Shown here: positions 7,125 to 13,876 of the stretch, piece by piece
Layout: every line of letters starts with the position of its first letter
Numbering within the stretch: the stretch's first letter is position 1
The notes under the pieces: model-generated
What the model was told of the DNA's origin: nothing
Database searches by the model: none
The model's input: the letters and a program-made list of their open reading frames with translations, nothing else
Translations under genes and position numbers: made by a program
Assembly (NCBI GenBank): GCA_019056875.1
Contig: DXJA01000195.1
Location: 1-19,365 of the forward strand
Reading direction: 5' to 3'
From: Candidatus Jordarchaeum madagascarense
GTDB taxonomy: Archaea; Asgardarchaeota; Jordiarchaeia; Jordiarchaeales; Jordiarchaeaceae
DNA: 19,365 bases

Positions 7125-8924
7125 ATGGCTAAATATGAGGGAACTATGCTAAGAGTAAATCTAGCTACTGGAGATATTAAAAAATCAAAAATACCCGAGA
7201 AATTGAGCAGAAATTATATCGGAGGAAGAGGAATCTCAGCAAAAATACTCTACGACGAAATTGACCCTACCATTGACCCCTTAAGTCCAGAAAACAAACT
7301 CATATTCGCTGCTGGACCCTTAACCGGCACCGCAGCACCGACCGGTGGGCGATACGAGGTTTCCTGTAAATCACCCTTAACCGGAACAATCACCGGAGCC
7401 AACTCTGGTGGAGAGTGGGGTGCCTATCTCAGAAGAGCAGGGGTTGAGGTCATAGTCTTTGAAGATAAAGGTAAAAAACCAATGTATCTCCAGATAACCG
7501 ATGGTGAATACGAATTAAAATCGGCAGAAAAACTCTGGGGAAAAGATACACACCAAACCACCGATATGCTACAAAAGGAACTCGGCAAAGAGTACCGGGT
7601 TACCTGTATCGGACCCGCTGGGGAAAAACTTGTCAAAATTTCGTGCCCCATTAACGATAAGCACAGAGCCCCTGGAAGAGGCGGAACCGGCGCAGTTATG
7701 GGTAGCAAAAATCTGAAAGCCATAGCGGTGAAGGGTACCAAAAAGATTGAAGTCGCCGACAAGGACGCGTTTAAAAAAGCTCACGACGATGCACTCAAAA
7801 AAATAAATGAAAACGCGGTAACATCACAAGGCTTACCAACATACGGCACAGCAGTGCTCGTTAACATAATAAATGAGAACGGGGTCCTTCCCACAAGGAA
7901 TTTCCAAACCGGTGTTTTCCCCGAAGCGGATAAAATAAGCGGAGAAACAATGGCGGATACCATTCTTACCAAAAGAGCTGCTTGCTTTGGATGCCCAATT
8001 GGCTGTGGTAGAGTAACAGAAATAAAATCCGGAAAATACAAATCCTTAGGAGAAGGACCAGAGTACGAGACCATCTGGGCCTTTGGCGCGGAATGCGGAG
8101 TAGGTGACCTTGCTCCTATCTCTAAGGCTAACTATCTATGCAATGAACTCGGAATTGACACCATCTCGATGGGCAGCACTATAGGATGCGCTATGGAACT
8201 ATATCAGAGAGGCAAAGTCAGTAAGGATGTGGCGGGTAAGGAGTTGAAATGGGGTGACGGAGACGCCATAGTTGACTACACAAAAAAGGCAGCGTACAGG
8301 GAAGGATTCGGAAATGATCTTGCCGAGGGCTCATTGAGACTCGCTGAAAAATATGGGGCACCCGAACTATCTATGAGTGTGAAGGGCCAAGAGCTTCCGG
8401 CGTATGATGCGCGTGGAATTCAGGGACATGGATTACACTATGCTACTAATAATACTGGTGGCAATCATGTTCGGGGCTACATGATTTCACCCGAGATCCT
8501 CGGAATACCTGAGAAACTGGATCGCTTCGCTACAGAGGGAAAAGAAACCTGGGTTAAAAACTTCCAAAACCTTACAGCGGTTATTGACTCAAGTGGTATG
8601 TGCTTATTCACATCTTTTGCACTCGGAGCTGTAGAATACGCGAGTTTGCTTGCCTCAGGAACGGGTTTTGACTACACAGCAGATGAGATAATGACAATCG
8701 GTGATCGTATCTGGAATGTTGAGAGGCTTTTCAACATTAAGGCAGGCTTCACGTCTGAGGACGACACTCTACCTCCAAGGCTTCTTAAGGAACCCATGCC
8801 TGAAGGAGCATCTAAGGGGTACGTTGTATACCTTGATAAAATGTTGCCAGCGTACTATAAGGTAAGGGGTTGGGACGAAAACGGAGAGCCAACGGAGAAG
8901 AAGATTAAAGAATTGGGAATCTAA
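7125..8924 (+). CDS. aor: Tungsten-containing aldehyde:ferredoxin oxidoreductase
   Basis: A 599-residue enzyme that oxidises aldehydes to carboxylic acids with reduction of ferredoxin, or runs in reverse. The four cysteines for the [4Fe-4S] cluster are C287-x2-C290-x3-C294 (CFGCPIGCG) and C493 (SSGMCLF). The 198-residue gap before the last one equals that of the Pyrococcus furiosus enzyme, whose length (605) is also close. The N-terminal domain opens with GGRGISAKILYDE and holds the pterin-binding GRGGTGAVMGSKNLKAIAVKG. GPEYETIWAFG and DARGIQGHGLHYATNNTGGNH in the C-terminal part match conserved active-site regions. It is cytosolic and oxygen-sensitive by family knowledge. The aldehyde substrate cannot be told from sequence; formaldehyde and glyceraldehyde-type paralogues exist. 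It has its own promoter and is divergent from cysE. Confidence 0.96.
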   Translation: MAKYEGTMLRVNLATGDIKKSKIPEKLSRNYIGGRGISAKILYDEIDPTIDPLSPENKLIFAAGPLTGTAAPTGGRYEVSCKSPLTGTITGANSGGEWGAYLRRAGVEVIVFEDKGKKPMYLQITDGEYELKSAEKLWGKDTHQTTDMLQKELGKEYRVTCIGPAGEKLVKISCPINDKHRAPGRGGTGAVMGSKNLKAIAVKGTKKIEVADKDAFKKAHDDALKKINENAVTSQGLPTYGTAVLVNIINENGVLPTRNFQTGVFPEADKISGETMADTILTKRAACFGCPIGCGRVTEIKSGKYKSLGEGPEYETIWAFGAECGVGDLAPISKANYLCNELGIDTISMGSTIGCAMELYQRGKVSKDVAGKELKWGDGDAIVDYTKKAAYREGFGNDLAEGSLRLAEKYGAPELSMSVKGQELPAYDARGIQGHGLHYATNNTGGNHVRGYMISPEILGIPEKLDRFATEGKETWVKNFQNLTAVIDSSGMCLFTSFALGAVEYASLLASGTGFDYTADEIMTIGDRIWNVERLFNIKAGFTSEDDTLPPRLLKEPMPEGASKGYVVYLDKMLPAYYKVRGWDENGEPTEKKIKELGI

Positions 8925-8944
8925 TTTTTTCCCTCTCTTTTTTT
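8925..8944 (+). terminator. Double T-run terminator after the AOR gene
   Basis: T6 at 8925-8930 and T7 at 8938-8944, separated by CCCTCTC, begin right after the stop codon. They should end most AOR transcripts before the small gene at 8977. Confidence 0.5.
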
Positions 8945-8976
8945 GATTTGGGTTTTATTTCTTGCTGGTGTTTTCT

Positions 8977-9315
8977 ATGAGGTTTGAGAAGGAGTACCGC
9001 TTTATTTATGGCGTCTGGGAGTATGTTGAAAGGATTTTAGATGAGCTTAAGGCTACACGTGAAGAGGTCAACGAATCGGGCTCTGAGGACGATAAACTGG
9101 TTAAAATATACGAGGCGAAACTACCGGACGCCTCCATAAGGGCTGAGGTGGTCTATGAGAAGAAGTATTTTCCTCCCCTCTCCAAGCATCTTAACAAGAT
9201 TTCGTTTACAACCGTTAAAATAGATATAACGTCCACCAGTCCAGAAAGGGAGAAGGAGATACTCGATTACTTTACGGAGCGGCTTAGCCTTTACACTTTG
9301 AGAGCTGCAGGATAA
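8977..9315 (+). CDS. Small conserved-looking hypothetical protein after AOR
   Basis: A 112-residue soluble, charged protein from the ATG at 8977. That ATG is preferred to an upstream in-frame TTG at 8962 because GGTG at 8967-8970 precedes it at normal ribosome-site spacing. The pattern is an N-terminal helix (FIYGVWEYVERILDELKAT), then alternating strands (LVKIYEAKLP, IRAEVVYEKKYF, ISFTTVKIDIT) and a C-terminal helix (EREKEILDYFTERLS). This suggests a compact alpha/beta domain. I recognise no family or catalytic motif. The start is only 32 nt beyond the AOR T-runs, so readthrough from AOR is likely and a role linked to AOR is possible but unsupported. Confidence 0.7.
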   Translation: MRFEKEYRFIYGVWEYVERILDELKATREEVNESGSEDDKLVKIYEAKLPDASIRAEVVYEKKYFPPLSKHLNKISFTTVKIDITSTSPEREKEILDYFTERLSLYTLRAAG

Positions 9316-9349
9316 GGATGAGTCTAGCTTTCTACCTTGTATTTTGGAT

Positions 9350-9360
9350 CTATATTTAAT
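9350..9360 (+). promoter_or_regulatory. TATA-like promoter of the DUF4125-like gene
   Basis: CTATATTTAAT lies 33-43 nt ahead of the ATG at 9393, and AAGGGA follows as the ribosome site. Confidence 0.4.
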
Positions 9361-9392
9361 AGAAAATTTAGCAATTTTTTAAGGGAACAGTT

Positions 9393-9941
9393 ATGAGCGA
9401 GGTAATAGACGCTATAATCAAGATAGAACTAGAATGGTTCATGAACGTCAGAACAATTTATCCCTCAAGGTGCCAGGAGCATCCCAAAGTATTTGAACTA
9501 ATGAGGCGCAGTTCCTACGAGTTATGGTCCGAGGAAACTCTGAAGAAATATTTGGAACACATTACGAACGCCGTTTCTAGTGGTAGAAATCTTATGACTG
9601 AAAGATACGCCAGAATGGACAGAATGATTCCGCCTTTAAACTTGAATCCGCTCATAGACAAAATTGTGGATGTAGAAACGAATTGGGCTGAGGAAACCTT
9701 TAGAGAGTATCCTCACATTTTTAGAAACGATTCACTATTAGGCTTCAAAATTTATTTGAAGTGTGAGCTTGAAACCTACTCCGACGAAGTTTTGGAACTA
9801 TATTACCGTGATCTTGAAAAGGCCAGAAATGAGAGTAGAAATCTGGTACAAGAAAAATATCTTAACCTTTTCAAAAAACTTGGTTACAAATCACTGGAAG
9901 AAGTAAATGATTCAGCAAAAGAGAAAAGCAAATTTTATTAA
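9393..9941 (+). CDS. DUF4125-like protein with internal duplication
   Basis: A 182-residue soluble protein of unknown function. The sequence pattern IELEWFMNVR, then RCQEHPKVFELMRRSSYELW and GRNLMTERYARM, matches what I recall of the DUF4125 family. The two halves resemble each other. Residues 5-75 (IDAIIKIELEW ... GRNLMTERYARM) align with 86-160 (IDKIVDVETNW ... SRNLVQEKYLNL), so the fold is probably two copies of a helical unit. The C-terminal GYKSLEEVN also fits the family. No catalytic metal motif is obvious; a Cys (27) and Glu-rich helices are the only candidates. It has its own TATA-like box and sits between the AOR group and a TrmB-type regulator, so it may be regulated by that neighbour. 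Confidence 0.8.
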   Translation: MSEVIDAIIKIELEWFMNVRTIYPSRCQEHPKVFELMRRSSYELWSEETLKKYLEHITNAVSSGRNLMTERYARMDRMIPPLNLNPLIDKIVDVETNWAEETFREYPHIFRNDSLLGFKIYLKCELETYSDEVLELYYRDLEKARNESRNLVQEKYLNLFKKLGYKSLEEVNDSAKEKSKFY

Positions 9942-9994
9942 ACCCATTAAAAAACTCGTATACATGCATCGATTTTTCTAGATAGATTCATATC

Positions 9995-10006
9995 TTTTTT
10001 TAAAGA
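9995..10006 (+). promoter_or_regulatory. TATA-like promoter of the TrmB-family gene
   Basis: TTTTTTTAAAGA lies 44-55 nt ahead of the ATG at 10050, predicting a leader of about 20-25 nt. Confidence 0.35.
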
Positions 10007-10049
10007 ATATAGTGTAAAAAAGTTAATTGACAACAATCTAGTGGTTTTT

Positions 10050-10871
10050 ATGTCTGAGGCAAAAATTATTGAACAACTGGAGGGACTGGGATACACCAAA
10101 GCTGAGGTTGAAGTTCTACTTGTTCTAATCCGATCGGGTAGTAGTACAGGGGGAAAATTGGCAAAAATCACCGGCTACTCAAGACCCAAGGTCTATGAAA
10201 TTTTGGAAAAGCTAACACAAGACGGCTGGCTGCAGGTACAGCTTTATGGTCGTCCCAAGGTCTATAGTGTGCTCGACCCGGCAAAAGCTCTTGAGAACAA
10301 GATTCTTCTCGAACAGGAGAGGCTCAGATCAAAGGTTAGGGAGTTGAAGAGTTCATTAAGCACTATTTATGAGGAGCATAAGGAAGCTTGGGTTGAGGAA
10401 GAAGCACAGGTTACCATATTGAAAAGTGTGGGGGCTTATGTGGATAAACTTTCTAACATGCTTAATAATGCGAAGCAAAACATCTTTATGATATGTGGAG
10501 CTATGCTACGGCGTGAGTACCTGATGCTTCAAAAAACTCTTCCAAGGATTCGAGACAAGGGAGTTAAACCAAAAATAGTTACTGGAGAATTTTTGGGTCT
10601 GGGTGAAGTTTCACTGGAAGAGTTGAGGAGCCTATTCGGATCTGGGGAAATCGGGGTTTTGAAGCTTTTGGGTGATGCTTCACAGCAGTTTCAGATGCCG
10701 CCCTTCAGAATCACTGTAGTGGACGAGGCGGAGTTAATGCTGGTTTTTCCGCGTGTTTATAGGGGCGAAATCGTGTCCATAATCGCTTTGTACAATAATA
10801 TAAAACCACTGGCTGAGAGCATAGCCTTCATCTACAATATTATTTGGAAAATGGCTACCAGCACTGCCTAA
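10050..10871 (+). CDS. TrmB-family transcriptional regulator
   Basis: A 273-residue regulator counted from the ATG at 10050. That ATG is chosen over an in-frame GTG at 10041 because the GTGGT there works as its ribosome site. Residues about 5-70 form a winged helix (LGYTKAEVEVLLVLIRSG, then GGKLAKITGYSRPKVYEILE and a basic wing with GRPKVYSVLDP), the TrmB signature. A coiled-coil linker follows (KILLEQERLRSKVRELKSSLS). The C-terminal half (about 115-273) resembles the TrmB C-terminal / phospholipase D-like effector region. TrmB proteins usually sense sugars or other small molecules and control nearby transport or central metabolism genes. The effector and targets here are unknown; the preceding DUF4125-like and AOR genes and the following membrane pair are candidates. 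Confidence 0.9.
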   Translation: MSEAKIIEQLEGLGYTKAEVEVLLVLIRSGSSTGGKLAKITGYSRPKVYEILEKLTQDGWLQVQLYGRPKVYSVLDPAKALENKILLEQERLRSKVRELKSSLSTIYEEHKEAWVEEEAQVTILKSVGAYVDKLSNMLNNAKQNIFMICGAMLRREYLMLQKTLPRIRDKGVKPKIVTGEFLGLGEVSLEELRSLFGSGEIGVLKLLGDASQQFQMPPFRITVVDEAELMLVFPRVYRGEIVSIIALYNNIKPLAESIAFIYNIIWKMATSTA

Positions 10872-10981
10872 GATAATTATAGTAAAACATCTAAGATAAC
10901 TCAAAATTGAACCACTCCAACCGCAGAAATTACATTTTCGATGCTCTAGGAATCTTAAAATCAAATAAAACTATAATTATC
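10872..10981. repeat. 12-bp perfect inverted repeat flanking an 86-bp spacer
   Basis: GATAATTATAGT at 10872-10883 is the exact reverse complement of ACTATAATTATC at 10970-10981, starting directly after the TrmB-family stop codon. The 110-bp unit has the size of a tiny non-autonomous element or a paired regulator site. No target duplication was seen, and AT-rich arms can arise by chance. Confidence 0.5.
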
Positions 10982-11175
10982 CGAATGAAAGTGTGTTATA
11001 AACTATAAGTTGTGGTCCTTTTTAATTCGAAGTATCTTTAGCTGTCACAGTAGACACATAGCACACCATAAAAGTGCATACCAATAATCTTCACACTCAT
11101 CAACCCTATTTGACAGCAAATCTACGTACCCCCATTCATGGCTTAGAACTATGGGGATTGTAGTATCACAAATTA

Positions 11176-11186
11176 CTTTATATATT
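11176..11186 (+). promoter_or_regulatory. TATA-like promoter of the membrane pair
   Basis: ACTTTATATAT lies about 85-95 nt ahead of the first ATG and is framed by ACAAAT (11168-11173) and ATTTGT (11184-11189), a small inverted repeat that could be an operator over the box. Confidence 0.4.
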
Positions 11187-11270
11187 TGTTTAACCAAAAT
11201 ATAAATTGTTAAAAAAATTGGAGCAAAAGAGTAAAACTCAAAATTCCAAATATAAAAGGTGAGGGAAACA

Positions 11271-11570
11271 ATGGAAAGAATTCAAATGCTCTGTGTGGTT
11301 TCACTAGTGATAATAATTATAACAGTGATGTTCACAGCGCTATTAGTAGCCGCAGGGACAATTCAACTGCACATGGCCGCATCAGGAATAGATCTGGTTG
11401 GTTATGCAGGCAACCCTCCCGAGGGCATCATAAGGTATATGATTATCTCCAAGCTCTTAACATCGACGCTAGGTCCACCTTTAAGCGGGGCAGCAACTTT
11501 ACTTAACGCGATCAATCCTAACTGGTGGCTAAACAATTACTTTGCATGGATTATAGTACGGATATTCTAG
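11271..11570 (+). CDS. Small hydrophobic membrane protein, copy A of a tandem pair
   Basis: A 99-residue protein of unknown function. The ATG at 11271 is chosen because GGTGAGG at 11258-11264 precedes it at good spacing; an in-frame GTG at 11259 lies inside that ribosome site. Residues about 7-32 form one long transmembrane helix (VVSLVIIIITVMFTALLVAAG). The C-terminal part is also apolar, with the motif GPPLS (68-72), LLN (77-79) and NPNWWLNNYFAW (82-93) shared with the next gene. There is no cleavage-type signal peptide. Candidate roles include a membrane peptide, a secreted toxin or bacteriocin-like pair, or a structural membrane component; none is shown by sequence. The next gene starts 36 nt downstream and is its paralogue. 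Confidence 0.75.
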   Translation: MERIQMLCVVSLVIIIITVMFTALLVAAGTIQLHMAASGIDLVGYAGNPPEGIIRYMIISKLLTSTLGPPLSGAATLLNAINPNWWLNNYFAWIIVRIF

Positions 11571-11606
11571 CAGTAATCGATATGTGTTTGTCGAGGAGAT
11601 GTGTTT

Positions 11607-11927
11607 ATGTCTAAAATACTAAACCAATCTGAGATGTTAGTGGTGGTTTCAACAGTAATTATTGTTTTTATAGTGATATTGGCAGGGTTGTTGGCTATAG
11701 CTGGCGGCATCCAGACGCTCTTTTCTAGCTATTTGGGCATGAGTTTTTACGACCCACCCCCCGGTGGCATCCTTAATTATTGGGCGGGGACATTGCTCGT
11801 TTCGATGGCAGGCCCACCTTTGAGCTGGGGAGCAGCTTTACTTAATACGTTTAATCCTAACTGGTGGCTGAACAGTTACATGGCATGGCATTTTATTTCT
11901 GTTATTATCGGACCTCCTGGGCCTTAA
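11607..11927 (+). CDS. Small hydrophobic membrane protein, copy B of a tandem pair
   Basis: A 106-residue paralogue of the preceding gene. The ATG at 11607 follows GAGGAG at 11593-11598 with an 8-nt gap; the in-frame GTG at 11601 is too close to it. Residues about 10-36 form a transmembrane helix (VVVSTVIIVFIVILAGLLAIAGG). The shared C-terminal block is GPPLS (69-73), ALLN (77-80) and NPNWWLNSYMAW (83-94), followed by an extra tail ending GPPGP. Copy A lacks this tail. Similarity to copy A runs over the full length, so the pair arose by duplication and both copies remain intact. No known family was recognised. Co-transcription with copy A is likely. Confidence 0.75.
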   Translation: MSKILNQSEMLVVVSTVIIVFIVILAGLLAIAGGIQTLFSSYLGMSFYDPPPGGILNYWAGTLLVSMAGPPLSWGAALLNTFNPNWWLNSYMAWHFISVIIGPPGP

Positions 11928-12255
11928 TTAGATATTTGCTTTAAGAAAATCAAGTCAAAGGGTTCACATGGTATACAATTAACTGGTGGAATCACTACTA
12001 TTTTGAAAGTAAAATCATTTTCCCTCCTTTTTTTAATTTAATGTTTAAATGGTTTCTATTTTTTGTGTCTATTTTTGGTTATGTGGGAGTTGATGTGTCT
12101 AGTTATAGCTTGAGATGTTTATTTAAGGGAAATTTTTTGTCCGTGTTTTTTGCACTTCTCGGGGTTTGCAGATCATTTCAACGGTACTGATTGTTGGCGA
12201 CTTGCTTGGTGTTGCTTTGGCAGGTTCAATTTTTGCCTAGTAATTGTAGCTTAGG

Positions 12256-12278
12256 AGAGTGTGAGTTTTATACACTCT
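12256..12278. other. 7-bp hairpin
   Basis: AGAGTGT (12256-12262) and ACACTCT (12272-12278) form a perfect stem with a 9-base loop. It lies upstream of the probable dehydrogenase promoter. It is not followed by a T-run, so it may be an operator rather than a terminator. Confidence 0.35.
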
Positions 12279-12408
12279 TGAAGGTTCGTGAATCTTTTTT
12301 AGTGTTTGTAAGGATTGGAAGTTAAATTTTATGAAAATTATTTTTAAACAATAACTTTGGACCGCTTAAGCTGAGAAATTATATTTTTTGGAGCTTTTGT
12401 TTCCGAAA

Positions 12409-12418
12409 CGTATATATG
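12409..12418 (+). promoter_or_regulatory. TATA-like promoter of the first dehydrogenase gene
   Basis: CGTATATATG lies 54-63 nt ahead of the ATG. The leader would carry GGTGATGGAG, an SD that ends a few bases before the start. Confidence 0.45.
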
Positions 12419-12471
12419 TTGGATTCCTTCAATTCGTGCATGTTAACTATAAATAAATTGGTGATGGAGAA

Positions 12472-13662
12472 ATGAAGTTGGAAGATATCAAGAACATAAC
12501 GGTTCTTGGTGCAGGGGCCATGGGTCACGGAATTGCCCAGCTCTGCGCTGTTGCAGGTTATAACGTTGTTATAAGGGATATTAAGCAGGAATTCGTTGAT
12601 TCTGGTGTGGGCAAGATTAAGTGGAGTCTCGATAAGCTTGCATCAAAGGGTAAAATACCCGCGGACGTGGCAGAGGCTGCCATGGGAAGGATAACCACAA
12701 GTCTTGATTTGAAGGAATCGGTAAAGAACTGCGACTTTATGATAGAGGCTATCCCGGAAATCCTAAAGCTCAAGCAGGACACCTTCAAAGAGGTAGACGC
12801 GGCAGCTCCCAAGCAAGCCATACTGGCAACCAACACCAGCGCCCTTTCCATAACAGAGATGGCTAATGCTACCAAGAGGCCAGCCCAGGTTGTGGGAATG
12901 CACTTCTTCAACCCGCCACAGATGATGAGGCTCGTTGAAGTCATATACCAACCCAAGACCAGCAAGGAAACAGCCGAAGTCACATACCAACTAGCAAAAA
13001 AAGTGGGAAAAGAACCCGTTTACTGTAAGAAAGACATTCCTGGATTCCTAGCAAACCGAGTTATGAACCCTCCAGGTAACTTCCTAGCTTGGCTCGTGAG
13101 CGAGAAAATCTACACAGCTGCAGAGATAGACTCAACCGCACACTTCAAACTAGGCAACCCAATGGGAAGCTTCGGTCTCATGGACTACGTAGGAATTGAT
13201 GTAGGCTACCATGTTCAGAAATTCTTCGAGGAAAAAGAACCCCCATACAAAGTCGCCCCCATACTTGAGGAGTTATTTAAGAAAAAACAGCTCGGCGTAA
13301 AAACAGGCAAGGGATTCTATGAGTATCCGGAGAAAACATGGCGGGTTCCCCCGGAATGGAGCAAAGAAAAGGCGGAAAAATTTGATCCCCTGAGTTCAGC
13401 CATGGTTGCCATTAACAGAGCCGTTCAAATAGTAGCTGACGGTGTTGCCAGTGTGGAGGATGTGGACAAAGCGGTTCAACTAGGGTTCAACATGCCCTTC
13501 GGAATGCTGCAATTAGCCGACAACCAAGGACTAGACAACGTTGTAAAGAAACTCGAAGAACTAGACAAGAAATACGGCAAAATAGACGGTCTACACGCAC
13601 TTCTTGATCCGCACCCGCTACTCAGAAAGAAGGCTAAAGCGGGAGAAAAATTCTATAAATAA
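12472..13662 (+). CDS. 3-hydroxyacyl-CoA dehydrogenase, copy 1
   Basis: A 396-residue NAD-dependent enzyme that oxidises L-3-hydroxyacyl-CoA to 3-ketoacyl-CoA. The Rossmann domain opens with VLGAGAMGHGIAQ (11-23), and Asp36 suits NAD rather than NADP. The expected catalytic and binding residues are Ser123 (NTSALS), His144 (GMHFFNPPQ), Glu156 (LVEVI) and Asn195 (PGFLANR). The dimerisation domain ends at KTGKGFYEYP, and a second, related C-terminal domain follows from about 300. This is the double-domain layout often fused to a crotonase in archaea; here the crotonase domain is absent. Compared with copy 2, the C-terminus lacks the final TKAGFYEH-type stretch and ends GEKFYK. Its partner hydratase could be the crotonase at 2333, but a thiolase is not in the window. 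Confidence 0.95.
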   Translation: MKLEDIKNITVLGAGAMGHGIAQLCAVAGYNVVIRDIKQEFVDSGVGKIKWSLDKLASKGKIPADVAEAAMGRITTSLDLKESVKNCDFMIEAIPEILKLKQDTFKEVDAAAPKQAILATNTSALSITEMANATKRPAQVVGMHFFNPPQMMRLVEVIYQPKTSKETAEVTYQLAKKVGKEPVYCKKDIPGFLANRVMNPPGNFLAWLVSEKIYTAAEIDSTAHFKLGNPMGSFGLMDYVGIDVGYHVQKFFEEKEPPYKVAPILEELFKKKQLGVKTGKGFYEYPEKTWRVPPEWSKEKAEKFDPLSSAMVAINRAVQIVADGVASVEDVDKAVQLGFNMPFGMLQLADNQGLDNVVKKLEELDKKYGKIDGLHALLDPHPLLRKKAKAGEKFYK

Positions 13663-13724
13663 AAGAAACACTTTTCAATTCTTTACGGGGCAATTCTAAA
13701 AAAAACTAAAAATCCAACACCCCA

Positions 13725-13732
13725 TTTTTTTT
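13725..13732 (+). terminator. T8 terminator after dehydrogenase copy 1
   Basis: Eight T residues, preceded by CCCCA, lie about 60 nt after the stop codon. The GGGG/CCCC pair upstream (13687-13690 and 13720-13723) could form a weak stem. Confidence 0.4.
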
Positions 13733-13830
13733 ATGAAATCTTCACATGAAGAACTTGTTTTCCAAAATAGTGGATAAACACTTGTTTATTAAAATTGATA
13801 AATTATTTCTTCTTGCGAATAAGTTGGTTT

Positions 13831-13840
13831 GTCTTTATAC
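13831..13840 (+). promoter_or_regulatory. TATA-like promoter of dehydrogenase copy 2
   Basis: GTCTTTATAC lies 37-46 nt ahead of the chosen ATG, giving a short leader that contains GTGAT as ribosome site. Copy 2 is therefore probably transcribed separately from copy 1. Confidence 0.4.
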
Positions 13841-13876
13841 CCTCGGTTTGTGTAATGATGCAGGTTTGTGATTGGA

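Larger units (their letters stand above)
10872..11270. other. 399-bp intergenic region before the membrane pair
   Basis: No gene is supported. It holds a 12-bp inverted repeat (10872-10883 and 10970-10981), a short inverted repeat CCCCAT/ATGGGG at 11130-11135 and 11151-11156, and a TATA-like box near 11178. The rest is unremarkable AT-rich DNA. Its length suggests a complex control region for the downstream pair or a decayed gene. Confidence 0.6.
11928..12471. other. 544-bp intergenic region with possible gene relic and a hairpin
   Basis: No intact gene is supported. A T-rich stretch near 12022-12036 could end the membrane-pair transcript. A short frame near 12165-12240 resembles the start of the transmembrane helix of the preceding pair. 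A hairpin lies at 12256-12278 and a TATA-like box near 12411. The remainder is AT-rich and unassigned. Confidence 0.5.

Noticed and set aside
11130..11156. CCCCAT / ATGGGG short hairpin
   Set aside because: Only six pairs with a 15-base loop and no T-run; too weak to call a terminator or riboswitch.
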